Shown here in pieces: positions 1 through 6,936 of a stretch of DNA of 64,000 nt; the first letter of the stretch is position 1, and each line of letters begins with the position of its first letter. Both the position numbers and the translations under genes were made by a program. Origin of the DNA: Candidatus Sulfotelmatobacter sp. (lineage in GTDB: Bacteria > Acidobacteriota > Terriglobia > Terriglobales > Acidobacteriaceae); contig JASHNU010000031.1 in assembly GCA_030041475.1 (NCBI GenBank), forward strand, positions 1-64,000, given 5' to 3'. Below the pieces are notes generated by a model. That model made no database searches, was not told the origin of the DNA, and saw nothing but the letters and a program-made list of their open reading frames with translations.

Positions 1-17
1 CCGTTACAAGGTTCTGC

Positions 18-46
18 TTGACGCCTGGTTGCGCGTTTTGTAATAT
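18..46 (+). promoter_or_regulatory. Sigma-70-like promoter of the thrC operon
   Basis: A -35 box TTGACG (18-23) and a -10 box TAATAT (41-46) are separated by exactly 17 bp. The predicted transcript starts near position 53, about 35 nt before the SAM riboswitch, so the aptamer would lie wholly within the leader of the threonine synthase mRNA. Confidence 0.65.
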
Positions 47-87
47 TGGTGGAACAAGTTCGCCCAACGGTCATCCGGAGGGTGGAC

Positions 88-209
88 CTGAATTTCATGC
101 AGAGTGGCTGAGGGACGAGCCCTGAGACGCCACGGCAACCGCACCGCGATCATATATCGCGATTGGCCGGTGCCAACTCTCTCCTGGAAACAGGGAACAT
201 GAGATTCGG
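88..209 (+). promoter_or_regulatory. SAM-I (S-box) riboswitch aptamer
   Basis: The S-box core is visible in order: AGAGTGGCTGAGGGA (101-115), a GCCC..GAGACGCCACGGCAACC segment (119-140), GGTGCCAACTC (169-179) and GGAACATGAGA near 194-204. The closing P1 helix forms between CTGAATTTCATG (88-99) and CATGAGATTCGG (198-209) with only G-U wobbles. This class binds S-adenosylmethionine and normally switches off methionine-related genes when SAM is plentiful. Here it precedes threonine synthase and a sulfur carrier gene, which is not the commonest target. The assignment rests on recognised motifs; no covariance model was run. Confidence 0.88.
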
Positions 210-234
210 CTGCGAGCTGTAGCTGCAACCGATA

Positions 235-290
235 GCCTCTTTTCCTTTTCCTGGAAAAAGAGGCCATTTGCTTTTTATGGCCGCTTTTTC
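235..290 (+). terminator. Likely riboswitch expression platform (two hairpins)
   Basis: Hairpin one pairs GCCTCTTTTCC (235-245) with TGGAAAAAGAGGC (252-264). Hairpin two pairs GGCCAT (262-267) with ATGGCC (277-282) and is followed by a T-rich run (285-289). The two hairpins share positions 262-264, so they compete. CCGAT at 228-232 could also pair with the 3' strand of P1 (ATTCGG, 204-209), which would give an antiterminator. Together they look like a SAM-dependent attenuator just before thrC. The exact switching pairs are inferred. Confidence 0.5.
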
Positions 291-328
291 CGGCTCGTCC
301 TCAGCTATTCGCGAAAGCGAGTAGCGCA

Positions 329-1645
329 ATGTCTCACTACGAACTTCGGTGCCGGGAATGCGGACGGACCTGGGGAAACCAGCCCCGCTCCATCTGCGAC
401 GAGTGTTTCTCTCCTCTGGAGGTCGCTTACGACTACGATTCGCTGCGCGGATCTAACGGCAGCGCGTTGACCCGTGAGCGCATCGCCCAGCGGCCGCCGA
501 ACATGTGGCGCTACTCCGAGCTTCTGCCCCTCCCCCAGGGGTTTCAACCGCGGCTGCCGGTTGGATTCACGCCGTTGTTTCAGGCGCCGCAGCTGGCGGC
601 AAGATTGACCGGGACGACTGCCGCGGCGGCGAATCTTTATATCAAGAACGATGCCGTCTGCCTGCCTACGCTGAGCTTCAAAGATCGTGTGGTTGCAGTC
701 GCGCTGGCCAATGCTCGCGAATTCGGATTTGACACCGTTTCCTGCTCCTCGACCGGCAACCTAGCCAACGCGGTCGCGGCGCATGCGGCCCGCGAAGGAC
801 TGAAGGCCTGGATCTTCATTCCCTCCGATCTCGAGCCCGCAAAAATTCTTGGCACCAACGTTTTCGGCGCAAAAGTGGTGCGCATCGCTGGCAACTATGA
901 CCAGGTCAACCGCCTGTGCTCGCAGGTTGCCGACGAGCATCGCTGGGGATTCGTCAACGTGAACCTGCGCCCGTACTACGCGGAGGGATCGAAGACCTTC
1001 GGCTTCGAAATCGCCGAGCAACTCGGCTGGCGCTTGCCTGACAACGTTGTTTGCCCGATGGCGGGCGGCTCGCTGATCACCAAGATCAAAAAGGCGTTTG
1101 ATGAACTGATCAAGCTCGGTTTGGTTGAGCCGAAGGAAGTAAAGTTTTTCGGCGCGCAAGCCACCGGATGCTCGCCGATTTCGACGGCGATCAAGACGGG
1201 CACTTCTGAGATCGAACCGCAGAAGCCGGCGACAATTGCTCGTTCACTCGCGATCGGCAATCCTGCCGACGGACACTACGCGATTAAGACGATCAAAGGC
1301 AGCGGCGGATGGAGCGAAGACGTGAGTGATCCGGAAGTCATCGATGCGATCCGCCTGGTCGCGGAAACGGAAGGGGTCTTCACAGAGACCGCGGGCGGCG
1401 TAACCGTAGGCTGCGCGGGCAAGCTGTATCGCCAGGACCGTATCCTGCCGGAGGAAACAACGGTGCTGTGCATCACAGGCAACGGATTGAAGACGACCGA
1501 CGTGCTCGCCGGTGTTTATCAGACCGAGCGTCCAATTGCACCCAAGCTGGCAGAGTTCGAGCAGTATCTGCAAAAGACGCTGGATGTAGCAGACATCCGT
1601 GAAATCGTCGGCGCGGCGGAAGAAGCCGCGAGCGTCGGAGCCTGA
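329..1645 (+). CDS. thrC: Threonine synthase, SAM-riboswitch controlled
   Basis: PLP-dependent fold-type II lyase of 438 aa that would convert O-phosphohomoserine to threonine and phosphate in the cytosol. An N-terminal zinc-ribbon-like segment (Cys8, Cys11, Cys23, Cys26) precedes the catalytic domain. The PLP lysine lies in LSFKDR (about Lys118), and CSSTGNLANA (139-148) is the phosphate-binding loop. The length is normal for the family. The ATG at 329 has no strong Shine-Dalgarno but fits family N-termini. A SAM-I riboswitch lies upstream and a MoaD/ThiS-like gene follows by 33 bp, an arrangement suggesting a link to methionine or sulfur metabolism. A paralogue making a different phosphohomoserine product, for example a sulfhydrylase, cannot be excluded from sequence alone. 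Confidence 0.9.
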   Translation: MSHYELRCRECGRTWGNQPRSICDECFSPLEVAYDYDSLRGSNGSALTRERIAQRPPNMWRYSELLPLPQGFQPRLPVGFTPLFQAPQLAARLTGTTAAAANLYIKNDAVCLPTLSFKDRVVAVALANAREFGFDTVSCSSTGNLANAVAAHAAREGLKAWIFIPSDLEPAKILGTNVFGAKVVRIAGNYDQVNRLCSQVADEHRWGFVNVNLRPYYAEGSKTFGFEIAEQLGWRLPDNVVCPMAGGSLITKIKKAFDELIKLGLVEPKEVKFFGAQATGCSPISTAIKTGTSEIEPQKPATIARSLAIGNPADGHYAIKTIKGSGGWSEDVSDPEVIDAIRLVAETEGVFTETAGGVTVGCAGKLYRQDRILPEETTVLCITGNGLKTTDVLAGVYQTERPIAPKLAEFEQYLQKTLDVADIREIVGAAEEAASVGA

Positions 1646-1678
1646 ACGTTGATATAAGAAGCAATGGAGATCTCACCG

Positions 1679-1960
1679 ATGCCTATTACTGTGCAAATTC
1701 CCTCCGCATTGCGGCGTCACACCGCGGGAACAAGCTCGCTGACCTGTGCGGCGAAAGATCTCGGAGAATTATTTTCGGTTCTGGATGAAAAATTTCCCGA
1801 GCTGAAGTCTCACCTGCGGGATGAAACAGGCCAGATTCGCCGCTTCCTCAACATTTACGTGAACGAAGAGGACATTCGCTTTCTCGGCGGATCCGCCTAC
1901 GCGTTCCAGGAAGGGGACGAAGTTCTGCTCGTGCCCTCGATCGCCGGCGGGAAGAATTAG
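1679..1960 (+). CDS. MoaD/ThiS-like ubiquitin-fold sulfur carrier protein
   Basis: Small beta-grasp protein of 93 aa. Carriers of this family are adenylated by a MoeB/ThiF E1-like enzyme on a C-terminal Gly-Gly and then thiocarboxylated to donate sulfur to molybdopterin, thiamin, cysteine (CysO) or homocysteine (HcyS). Here the Gly-Gly is followed by two residues (SIAGGKN at the end), so a protease would have to trim it before activation, as JAMM-type enzymes do in some systems. I start it at 1679 because GGAGA at 1666-1670 is well spaced from that ATG, whereas the ATG at 1664 has none. It is the second gene of the riboswitch-controlled thrC operon, which argues for amino-acid sulfur chemistry rather than molybdopterin. 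Confidence 0.8.
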   Translation: MPITVQIPSALRRHTAGTSSLTCAAKDLGELFSVLDEKFPELKSHLRDETGQIRRFLNIYVNEEDIRFLGGSAYAFQEGDEVLLVPSIAGGKN

Positions 1961-2058
1961 TTTGCAGCTGAGGGGGGCGGCTGTTGGCTGATCGCCCCGG
2001 CGCGCGACATTCCGCCGCTTTGCCTGTGCTCCCAGCCGGATATTCCATCCTCCAAGAA

Positions 2059-2105
2059 TTGTTGCATCGTGCCTTTTGGTATATAATCTAACTAACTGGT
2101 TAATT
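2059..2105 (+). promoter_or_regulatory. Promoter and candidate TetR operator
   Basis: A -35 box TTGTTG (2059-2064), a 17-bp spacer and a consensus -10 TATAAT (2082-2087) precede the regulator gene. An imperfect palindrome AACTAACTGGTTAATT (2090-2105, 6 of 8 base pairs symmetric) covers the expected transcription start. That is the usual position for autorepression by a TetR protein. Operator function is inferred. Confidence 0.55.
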
Positions 2106-2109
2106 AATA

Positions 2110-2856
2110 ATGCCACGCCACATTCAACGCGACGAGCGCCGCCGGCAACTTCGCGAACGTCGCCAGCAGTTACGTCAGCAACGGCACGAACTCCGCCGCA
2201 TGGGCACCCGCGGCCAGCCGAAGGAAAGCCGAGCGGCTATTCTGCAGGCTGCCGCCCAGGAATTTGGCCGCCACGGCATTGACGGCGCCCGCACCGATGC
2301 CATCGCCCGCGAGGCTCGCGTCAATAAAGCCCTCTTGTATTACTACTTCAAGGACAAGGAGACACTTTACGCCGCGGTCCTCGACTCCGCGTTCGCCGGC
2401 CTGAAGGCGACTGTGTTCCGCATGCTCGACAGCGATCTGCCGCCCCGGGAAAAAGTGCTGGCCTATGTGGGCGCGTACTTCGACTTCATTGCTTCCAATC
2501 AAATGTACCCGCGGCTGATGCAGCGCGAAATGATGCGTGCCCGCGAGGGGCAGTCGTCCCACATCGACAAAATAATCAACGTTTACATTCGTCCTATCTT
2601 TGGGAAGGTCAGCGAACTGATTCAGAAAGGCATCGCGGCAGGTGAATTTCGTCCGGTCAATCCCGCCCACTTCGTCCCTTCCATGGTGGCGATGATCGTG
2701 TTTTATTTCAGCAGCGCTCCCATGATGCAGAAGATCGTGGGCTTCAACCCGCTGACGCCGGAGAGGATCGCTGAGCGCCGCACTGCTGTTCTGGATTTCA
2801 TCTCCGCGGCGTTGTTCCGCGCCAAACCCAACGTTGTGCAAGGAGTACGTTCATGA
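2110..2856 (+). CDS. TetR/AcrR family transcriptional regulator
   Basis: A 248-aa DNA-binding repressor. The N-terminal helix-turn-helix spans about residues 38-85 (ending in NKALLYYYFKDKETLY, the family hallmark), and a helical ligand-binding domain follows. Residues 1-30 are a very Arg/Gln-rich extension before the usual family start; Met31 (position 2200) is the alternative start, but neither has a Shine-Dalgarno sequence. With ATG 2110 the mRNA leader would be only about 15 nt. The stop overlaps the start of the membrane fusion gene (ATGA), so the regulator is cotranscribed with the exporter it probably represses. The inducer is unknown. Confidence 0.87.
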   Translation: MPRHIQRDERRRQLRERRQQLRQQRHELRRMGTRGQPKESRAAILQAAAQEFGRHGIDGARTDAIAREARVNKALLYYYFKDKETLYAAVLDSAFAGLKATVFRMLDSDLPPREKVLAYVGAYFDFIASNQMYPRLMQREMMRAREGQSSHIDKIINVYIRPIFGKVSELIQKGIAAGEFRPVNPAHFVPSMVAMIVFYFSSAPMMQKIVGFNPLTPERIAERRTAVLDFISAALFRAKPNVVQGVRS

Positions 2857-3950
2857 GTGCGCGCAACCGCTTTTTCATTCTGCTGGGCATCATCTTCGTC
2901 ATCGCGGCGACCTACTACTATTTTTCGAGTGATCATTCGCCGGATCTCGTGCTGATCGGAACGGTCGACGCGAATCAGGTAATCGTGAGCGCACAGGTCG
3001 AAGGACGCATTCAGAAATTGCTCGTCGATGAAGGCACGCCGGTCAAGGCGGGCGATCTGATCGCGGAGCTTGATCCGTCGGAACTGCAGGCGCAGGAAGC
3101 GGCGGCCACCGCCAACATCTACAGTCTGCAGCACAAAGTTGCCGAGATGGAGCACACGGAAAAATCGACCTCCGGTTCGACCTCGAGCGACGTGGCCAAT
3201 GCGGAGGCCAAGCTCTCGTCGGCGAAGGCGCAGTTGTTGCAGGCGCAGGCCACGCTCGAACGCACGGAGAGCGATACTCGCCGCGCCGTGGAACTCGCGA
3301 AGGTGGGCGTGGTTTCGGATCAGGAGCGGGTGCAAGCCGAAACGAACTTGCAGGCAGCGCAGGCTAGTGTGCAGGCACAGCAGGATCTGGTGAACGCGGC
3401 GCAGGCTGATCTGAACGCGGCACGAGCGCGCACTTATCAGGCAAACGCCGCGAAGAGCACTGTGGAGGCCACGGAAGCCGATCTAAAGAATGCGATTGAG
3501 CAGAAGAATCAGGCTGCGGTGCGACTGGGCTACACGCATGTGGTTGCGCCGGTGACGGGAACGGTTTCGGTACGCGCGGCCCGCCAGGGAGAGGTGGTCA
3601 ACATCGGGGCACCGATCGTCACGATCGTCGACTTGAACGACACCTGGGTGCGGGCGGCGATTCCTGAAACCTACACTGATCACATCGGTTATGGGGACAC
3701 GCTGCGCGTGCGTTTGCCGGGAGGAACGATTACGAGCGGGAAAGTGTTTTTCAAAGGTGTGGAGGGCGATTACGCCACGCAGCGGGACGTGAGCCGGCGC
3801 AAGCGCGACATCAAAACGATCATCCTTAAAGTTCGTCTCGATAATCCAAAGGGGGCATACGTGCCGGGAATGACGGCCGAAGTCCTAGTGACACCTGCGC
3901 AGTTGAAGGGCAGCGCGCCGCAAAGCGTGCAGGCAGGGGGACAGCAGTGA
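2853..3950 (+). CDS. HlyD/EmrA-type membrane fusion protein (periplasmic adaptor)
   Basis: A 365-aa adaptor that would bridge an inner-membrane ABC exporter to an outer-membrane channel. It has one N-terminal membrane anchor (about residues 6-25), a biotinyl-lipoyl half-motif (VDANQVIVSAQVEGRIQKL), a long Ala/Gln-rich coiled-coil hairpin (about 75-215) and the second lipoyl half (VVAPVTGTVSVRA), then a beta-barrel domain. AAGGAG lies just before the start. It overlaps the TetR gene by 4 nt and the ATPase gene by 1 nt. The order regulator-adaptor-ATPase-permease resembles YbhG-YbhF-YbhS/R, here with a single permease. The substrate is not evident; drug or lipid efflux is the usual role. Confidence 0.87.
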   Translation: MSARNRFFILLGIIFVIAATYYYFSSDHSPDLVLIGTVDANQVIVSAQVEGRIQKLLVDEGTPVKAGDLIAELDPSELQAQEAAATANIYSLQHKVAEMEHTEKSTSGSTSSDVANAEAKLSSAKAQLLQAQATLERTESDTRRAVELAKVGVVSDQERVQAETNLQAAQASVQAQQDLVNAAQADLNAARARTYQANAAKSTVEATEADLKNAIEQKNQAAVRLGYTHVVAPVTGTVSVRAARQGEVVNIGAPIVTIVDLNDTWVRAAIPETYTDHIGYGDTLRVRLPGGTITSGKVFFKGVEGDYATQRDVSRRKRDIKTIILKVRLDNPKGAYVPGMTAEVLVTPAQLKGSAPQSVQAGGQQ

Positions 3951-5044
3951 TGGCAGAGCGAGATTCCAAACTCGACGCAAGAACGGCAGGCACTGCCGTC
4001 GCGACCAACGGCACCGTGTTGGAGAAGCCGGTCTACGATCCGAATGCGCCGTCAGCCATCGAAGTCGAGCACATCGTAAAGAAGTTCGGCGACTTCGCGG
4101 CCGTAGACGATGTTTCGTTCACCGTGAAGGAAGGTGAAATCTTCGGTTTGCTCGGCCCGAACGGTGCAGGGAAGTCGACCTTGATTCGGATGATGACCAC
4201 GCTCATTCCGATCACGTCGGGCGCGGGGCGCATCGCCGGACACGACGTAGCCAGGGAACCGAACGCTGTGCGCCGGTTGATTGGCGTTATTCCGCAGGCG
4301 CTGACCAGCGATCTGGACCTGACCGTCGAAGAGAACATGAGCATTTACGCCAAGCTGTACGATGTTCCGGCGAAAGACCGCGAGAAATCGATCGACGAAC
4401 TGCTGGAACTCGTGGATCTGACGAAGTGGCGCGATGCGCAGACGAAGACGCTTTCGGGCGGCATGCGGCGGAGGCTGGAAATTGCGCGCGGCCTGGTGCA
4501 TCACCCGCGCATTTTCTTTCTCGACGAGCCAACCACTGGACTTGATCCGGTGTCGCGAGTCGCGGTGTGGGAAATGCTCGGCAACATCAAGGAGCACCGG
4601 CGCCTTACGATTCTGATCACGACCCACTACATGGACGAAGCTGACCGTCTCTGCGACCGGATTGCGATCGTCGATCACGGCAAGCTCGTGGCACTCGACA
4701 CGCCCATGGCGCTCAAGGCGAGTGTGCCTGGATCGAACGTGATCGAGGTGCAGTTCGAGAACCCCGCGGCCGATTGGGAGCAGCGGCTGCACATGCTCGA
4801 CGACGTCACTTCGGTTCAGCATGAAGGCGCGGGCATGTACCGCGTGCTGACGGGAAATGGCTCGCGCACCACTACCGAACTGGTGGAAATGGCAGTCACG
4901 GCAGGAGTGCCGGTGAAATCGCTCTCGGTGCAGAACACGACGCTGGACGATGTCTTTGTGCACTACACGGGACGGCAGCTGCGCGACGAATTGCAGAAGG
5001 CGTACGGCTTCGTGATGCCGCAGCGGCCTGGGCTGCAGCCGTAG
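3950..5044 (+). CDS. ABC-2 exporter ATP-binding protein
   Basis: ATPase subunit of about 364 aa. Walker A GPNGAGKST is at 69-77, the signature LSGGMRR at about 168-174 and Walker B FFLDEP at 189-194, followed by the switch histidine (ITTHYMDEADR). The C-terminal region contains the domain typical of DrrA/CcmA-like drug or polysaccharide exporters. I choose ATG 3950, whose A is shared with the TGA of the upstream gene and which follows an AGGGGG sequence; the GTG at 3947 is less likely. A 30-residue low-complexity N-terminal tail precedes the nucleotide-binding domain. It acts with the downstream permease, although a repeat element separates the two genes. Confidence 0.9.
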   Translation: MAERDSKLDARTAGTAVATNGTVLEKPVYDPNAPSAIEVEHIVKKFGDFAAVDDVSFTVKEGEIFGLLGPNGAGKSTLIRMMTTLIPITSGAGRIAGHDVAREPNAVRRLIGVIPQALTSDLDLTVEENMSIYAKLYDVPAKDREKSIDELLELVDLTKWRDAQTKTLSGGMRRRLEIARGLVHHPRIFFLDEPTTGLDPVSRVAVWEMLGNIKEHRRLTILITTHYMDEADRLCDRIAIVDHGKLVALDTPMALKASVPGSNVIEVQFENPAADWEQRLHMLDDVTSVQHEGAGMYRVLTGNGSRTTTELVEMAVTAGVPVKSLSVQNTTLDDVFVHYTGRQLRDELQKAYGFVMPQRPGLQP

Positions 5045-5055
5045 TTTCCCGGTGC

Positions 5056-5127
5056 GCCTCTGTCCTCTCTGTGGTTTAGGCTTTTGAAAAATCACTCACC
5101 ACAGAGGGCGCAGAGGGGCACAGAGGA
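5056..5127. repeat. Palindromic 'CCACAGAGG' intergenic repeat
   Basis: CTCTGTGGT near 5068-5076 pairs with ACCACAGAG near 5098-5106 (9 bp), flanked by further CCTCTGT and GCAGAGG/CACAGAGG units. It fills the ATPase-permease gap. A related element occurs at 54955-55005. It looks like a dispersed non-coding palindrome rather than a terminator, since no T-run follows. Confidence 0.6.
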
Positions 5128-5147
5128 AGGCGACTCAGGACTAAGTT

Positions 5148-6260
5148 ATGAACCGGATCATGGCCATTGTCGAGCGCGAGATGCGCAAGTTTTTCCGCTC
5201 GCCGGCGTTGATGCTGGCGTCGATGATCTTTCCGCTGGTGCAGCTGATCATCCTGGGCAACGCGTTTGGCGGAAAAATCCACGATGCGAAAATCGCCATC
5301 GTGGATCAGGACGTCGGCCCGCAAGCGCTGCGGGTGCGCGAGGCTTTCGACGCCGTGCGCGCCAACATTCGCACCTTTACGCCCATCCCCTACGACAGCG
5401 ACAAGCAGGCCCAGGAAGACGTTCGCAACGGTCGCCTGCAGGGCGCGGTGATCATCCCGCCGCAGTTTTCACGCCGGGTCTATGAGGAGAATCATCCCCG
5501 CATTGTTCTGGTCGTCGACAACAGCGACAACTTCATGAGCTCGGCAGTCGAGGACGAGCTGACAAGCCTTACCAACGCCCTGAATCAGCCTACGGTGTCG
5601 CCCCGCATTCTGCAGCAGACGGCGCTGGATATTGTCGAACTCTATCCGTACATCGAGTACATGAAGTATCTGCTGCCCGGATCGCTGGCCCTAGCCATGT
5701 TCGTCTCGGTGATGATCGGCGGCGGCATGCTGTACATTGACGACAAGGCGCGCGGCGTCCACGAAGGCTACCTGGTCACGCCGATTACGAAACTCGAGCT
5801 TGTGCTCGGGTTGAATCTGGCGGGCGCGATTAAGGCCGTAATGACTGGCGTGATCATCGTGGTCATCGGGTCGATGCTGGCGGGGGTGGGAACGATTTTC
5901 AATCCCATCACTATGTTCGGCCTGCTGATCATGATCACGCTGACGTCGCTGGCGTTCAATACCATGATGTTCCTGCTGATGGTGCGCATCGAAGATCCGC
6001 TGGTGCCGCGCGCCATGTTCGGTATTCTGAACACGCTGCTGTTTTTCCCCAGCGGCTCGGTATATCCCATTCAGGCGTTTCCGCCTTGGCTGCGCGTGAT
6101 TGCCAGGGGCGATCCGTTCACGTACGCGGTCGACGGCTTCAAGTGCCTGCTGCTGAAGGAGACCACGCTCACGGCTGTGTGGGGAGACATGGCGTTTCTT
6201 ACCGTTTTCGCGGCGATCACTCTGGGGATTGCGATCCCCCTGTTCAAACGGACCTTGTAG
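5148..6260 (+). CDS. ABC-2 type transporter permease
   Basis: Inner-membrane permease of 370 aa. A first transmembrane segment lies near residues 19-37, followed by a large extracytoplasmic domain (about 40-175). A C-terminal bundle of about five segments (from LLPGSLALAMFVSVMIGGGML onward) matches the ABC2_membrane family (YhhJ/YbhR-like). The ATG has a modest AGGA sequence about 8 nt upstream. It completes the TetR-MFP-ATPase-permease set; related systems usually encode two permeases, so this one may work as a homodimer. Confidence 0.88.
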   Translation: MNRIMAIVEREMRKFFRSPALMLASMIFPLVQLIILGNAFGGKIHDAKIAIVDQDVGPQALRVREAFDAVRANIRTFTPIPYDSDKQAQEDVRNGRLQGAVIIPPQFSRRVYEENHPRIVLVVDNSDNFMSSAVEDELTSLTNALNQPTVSPRILQQTALDIVELYPYIEYMKYLLPGSLALAMFVSVMIGGGMLYIDDKARGVHEGYLVTPITKLELVLGLNLAGAIKAVMTGVIIVVIGSMLAGVGTIFNPITMFGLLIMITLTSLAFNTMMFLLMVRIEDPLVPRAMFGILNTLLFFPSGSVYPIQAFPPWLRVIARGDPFTYAVDGFKCLLLKETTLTAVWGDMAFLTVFAAITLGIAIPLFKRTL

Positions 6261-6276
6261 CAGTGTCCGAGAAGAG

Positions 6277-6305
6277 CAGATTCCTCGCTGTGTTCGGAAT
6301 AACAA
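6277..6305 (-). repeat. Short copy of the 'TGTCATCCTGAGC..GGATCT' repeat family
   Basis: Read on the minus strand this is TGTTATTCCGAACACAGCGA followed by GGAATCTGC, a diverged and shortened member of the family seen at 15653, 43847 and 46498. It lies directly after the permease stop codon. Confidence 0.45.
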
Positions 6306-6348
6306 CGAATAATGTCGTGCTGGTCGGTAAAACCACACCTCGGAACTT

Positions 6349-6376
6349 TTGACTTGTCCCTCGTGTCCGTTATGCT
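6349..6376 (+). promoter_or_regulatory. Promoter giving a probable leaderless transcript
   Basis: TTGACT (6349-6354), a 16-bp spacer and TATGCT (6371-6376) lie only 6 bp before the ATG at 6383. The transcription start should coincide with the start codon. Confidence 0.55.
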
Positions 6377-6382
6377 AGAGGC

Positions 6383-6841
6383 ATGACGCTGCTGGACGCC
6401 AGAGAGTACGATTCCGGCAAAGAGCGGAAGCGCCGGAAGCAAATCATTGTCGCAATTGTCTCGCTGCTGATTGTCGCGGGGCTGGCCTGGTGGTTTCGTT
6501 ACTGGCCTGAAGAACGCGTCGTCGGCAAGTTTTTTGACGCGCTGCAGAGGCAGGATTACAACACCGCCTACGGTATCTGGATGCGCGATCCGGACTGGCG
6601 CCAGCATCCCGAGCGATACCCCAAATATCCCTTCGGCGATTTCTATCGTGACTGGGGTCCGGGCGGGGAGTGGGGAATCATCAAGACCCAGAAAGTCTTC
6701 GGAGCCAGCACTTGTCCCGGCGGCGGGAGCGGCGTAGTCGTCGATGTTGTAGTGAACGACCGCGCCGAGCACGCCCAGGTCTGGTTCGAAAAGTCCGATA
6801 AGACGCTCAGCTTCCCGCCGTGCGAGTTGGTGTTCCGCTAG
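6383..6841 (+). CDS. Hypothetical single-pass membrane protein
   Basis: A 152-aa protein not matched to a named family. A basic cytoplasmic N-terminus (KERKRRKQ) precedes one transmembrane helix (about residues 21-39), so the rest should be periplasmic. The exterior part begins with a helical segment (KFFDALQRQDYNTAYGIWM), which resembles the start of DUF4878/NTF2-like lipoprotein domains, and contains two cysteines (in STCPGG and PPCELV) that could form a disulfide. A -10 box immediately before the ATG supports this start. Function is unknown. Confidence 0.65.
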   Translation: MTLLDAREYDSGKERKRRKQIIVAIVSLLIVAGLAWWFRYWPEERVVGKFFDALQRQDYNTAYGIWMRDPDWRQHPERYPKYPFGDFYRDWGPGGEWGIIKTQKVFGASTCPGGGSGVVVDVVVNDRAEHAQVWFEKSDKTLSFPPCELVFR

Positions 6842-6887
6842 CGGATGCCGTGATTCGCTCGGCGGCCAATAAATTCAGCCTAGAAAT

Positions 6888-6924
6888 AACGGCCCACTCG
6901 AGTCTCGAGAGGGCCGCCGTTTTG
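6888..6924. terminator. Convergent (bidirectional) intrinsic terminator
   Basis: AACGGC (6888-6893) pairs with GCCGTT (6916-6921), with additional pairing inside the arms. TTTTG follows on the plus strand and an A/T-rich run follows on the minus strand. It sits between the plus-strand hypothetical gene and the minus-strand S53 peptidase gene and can serve both. Confidence 0.6.
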
Positions 6925-6936
6925 TTCCGGGCACGT

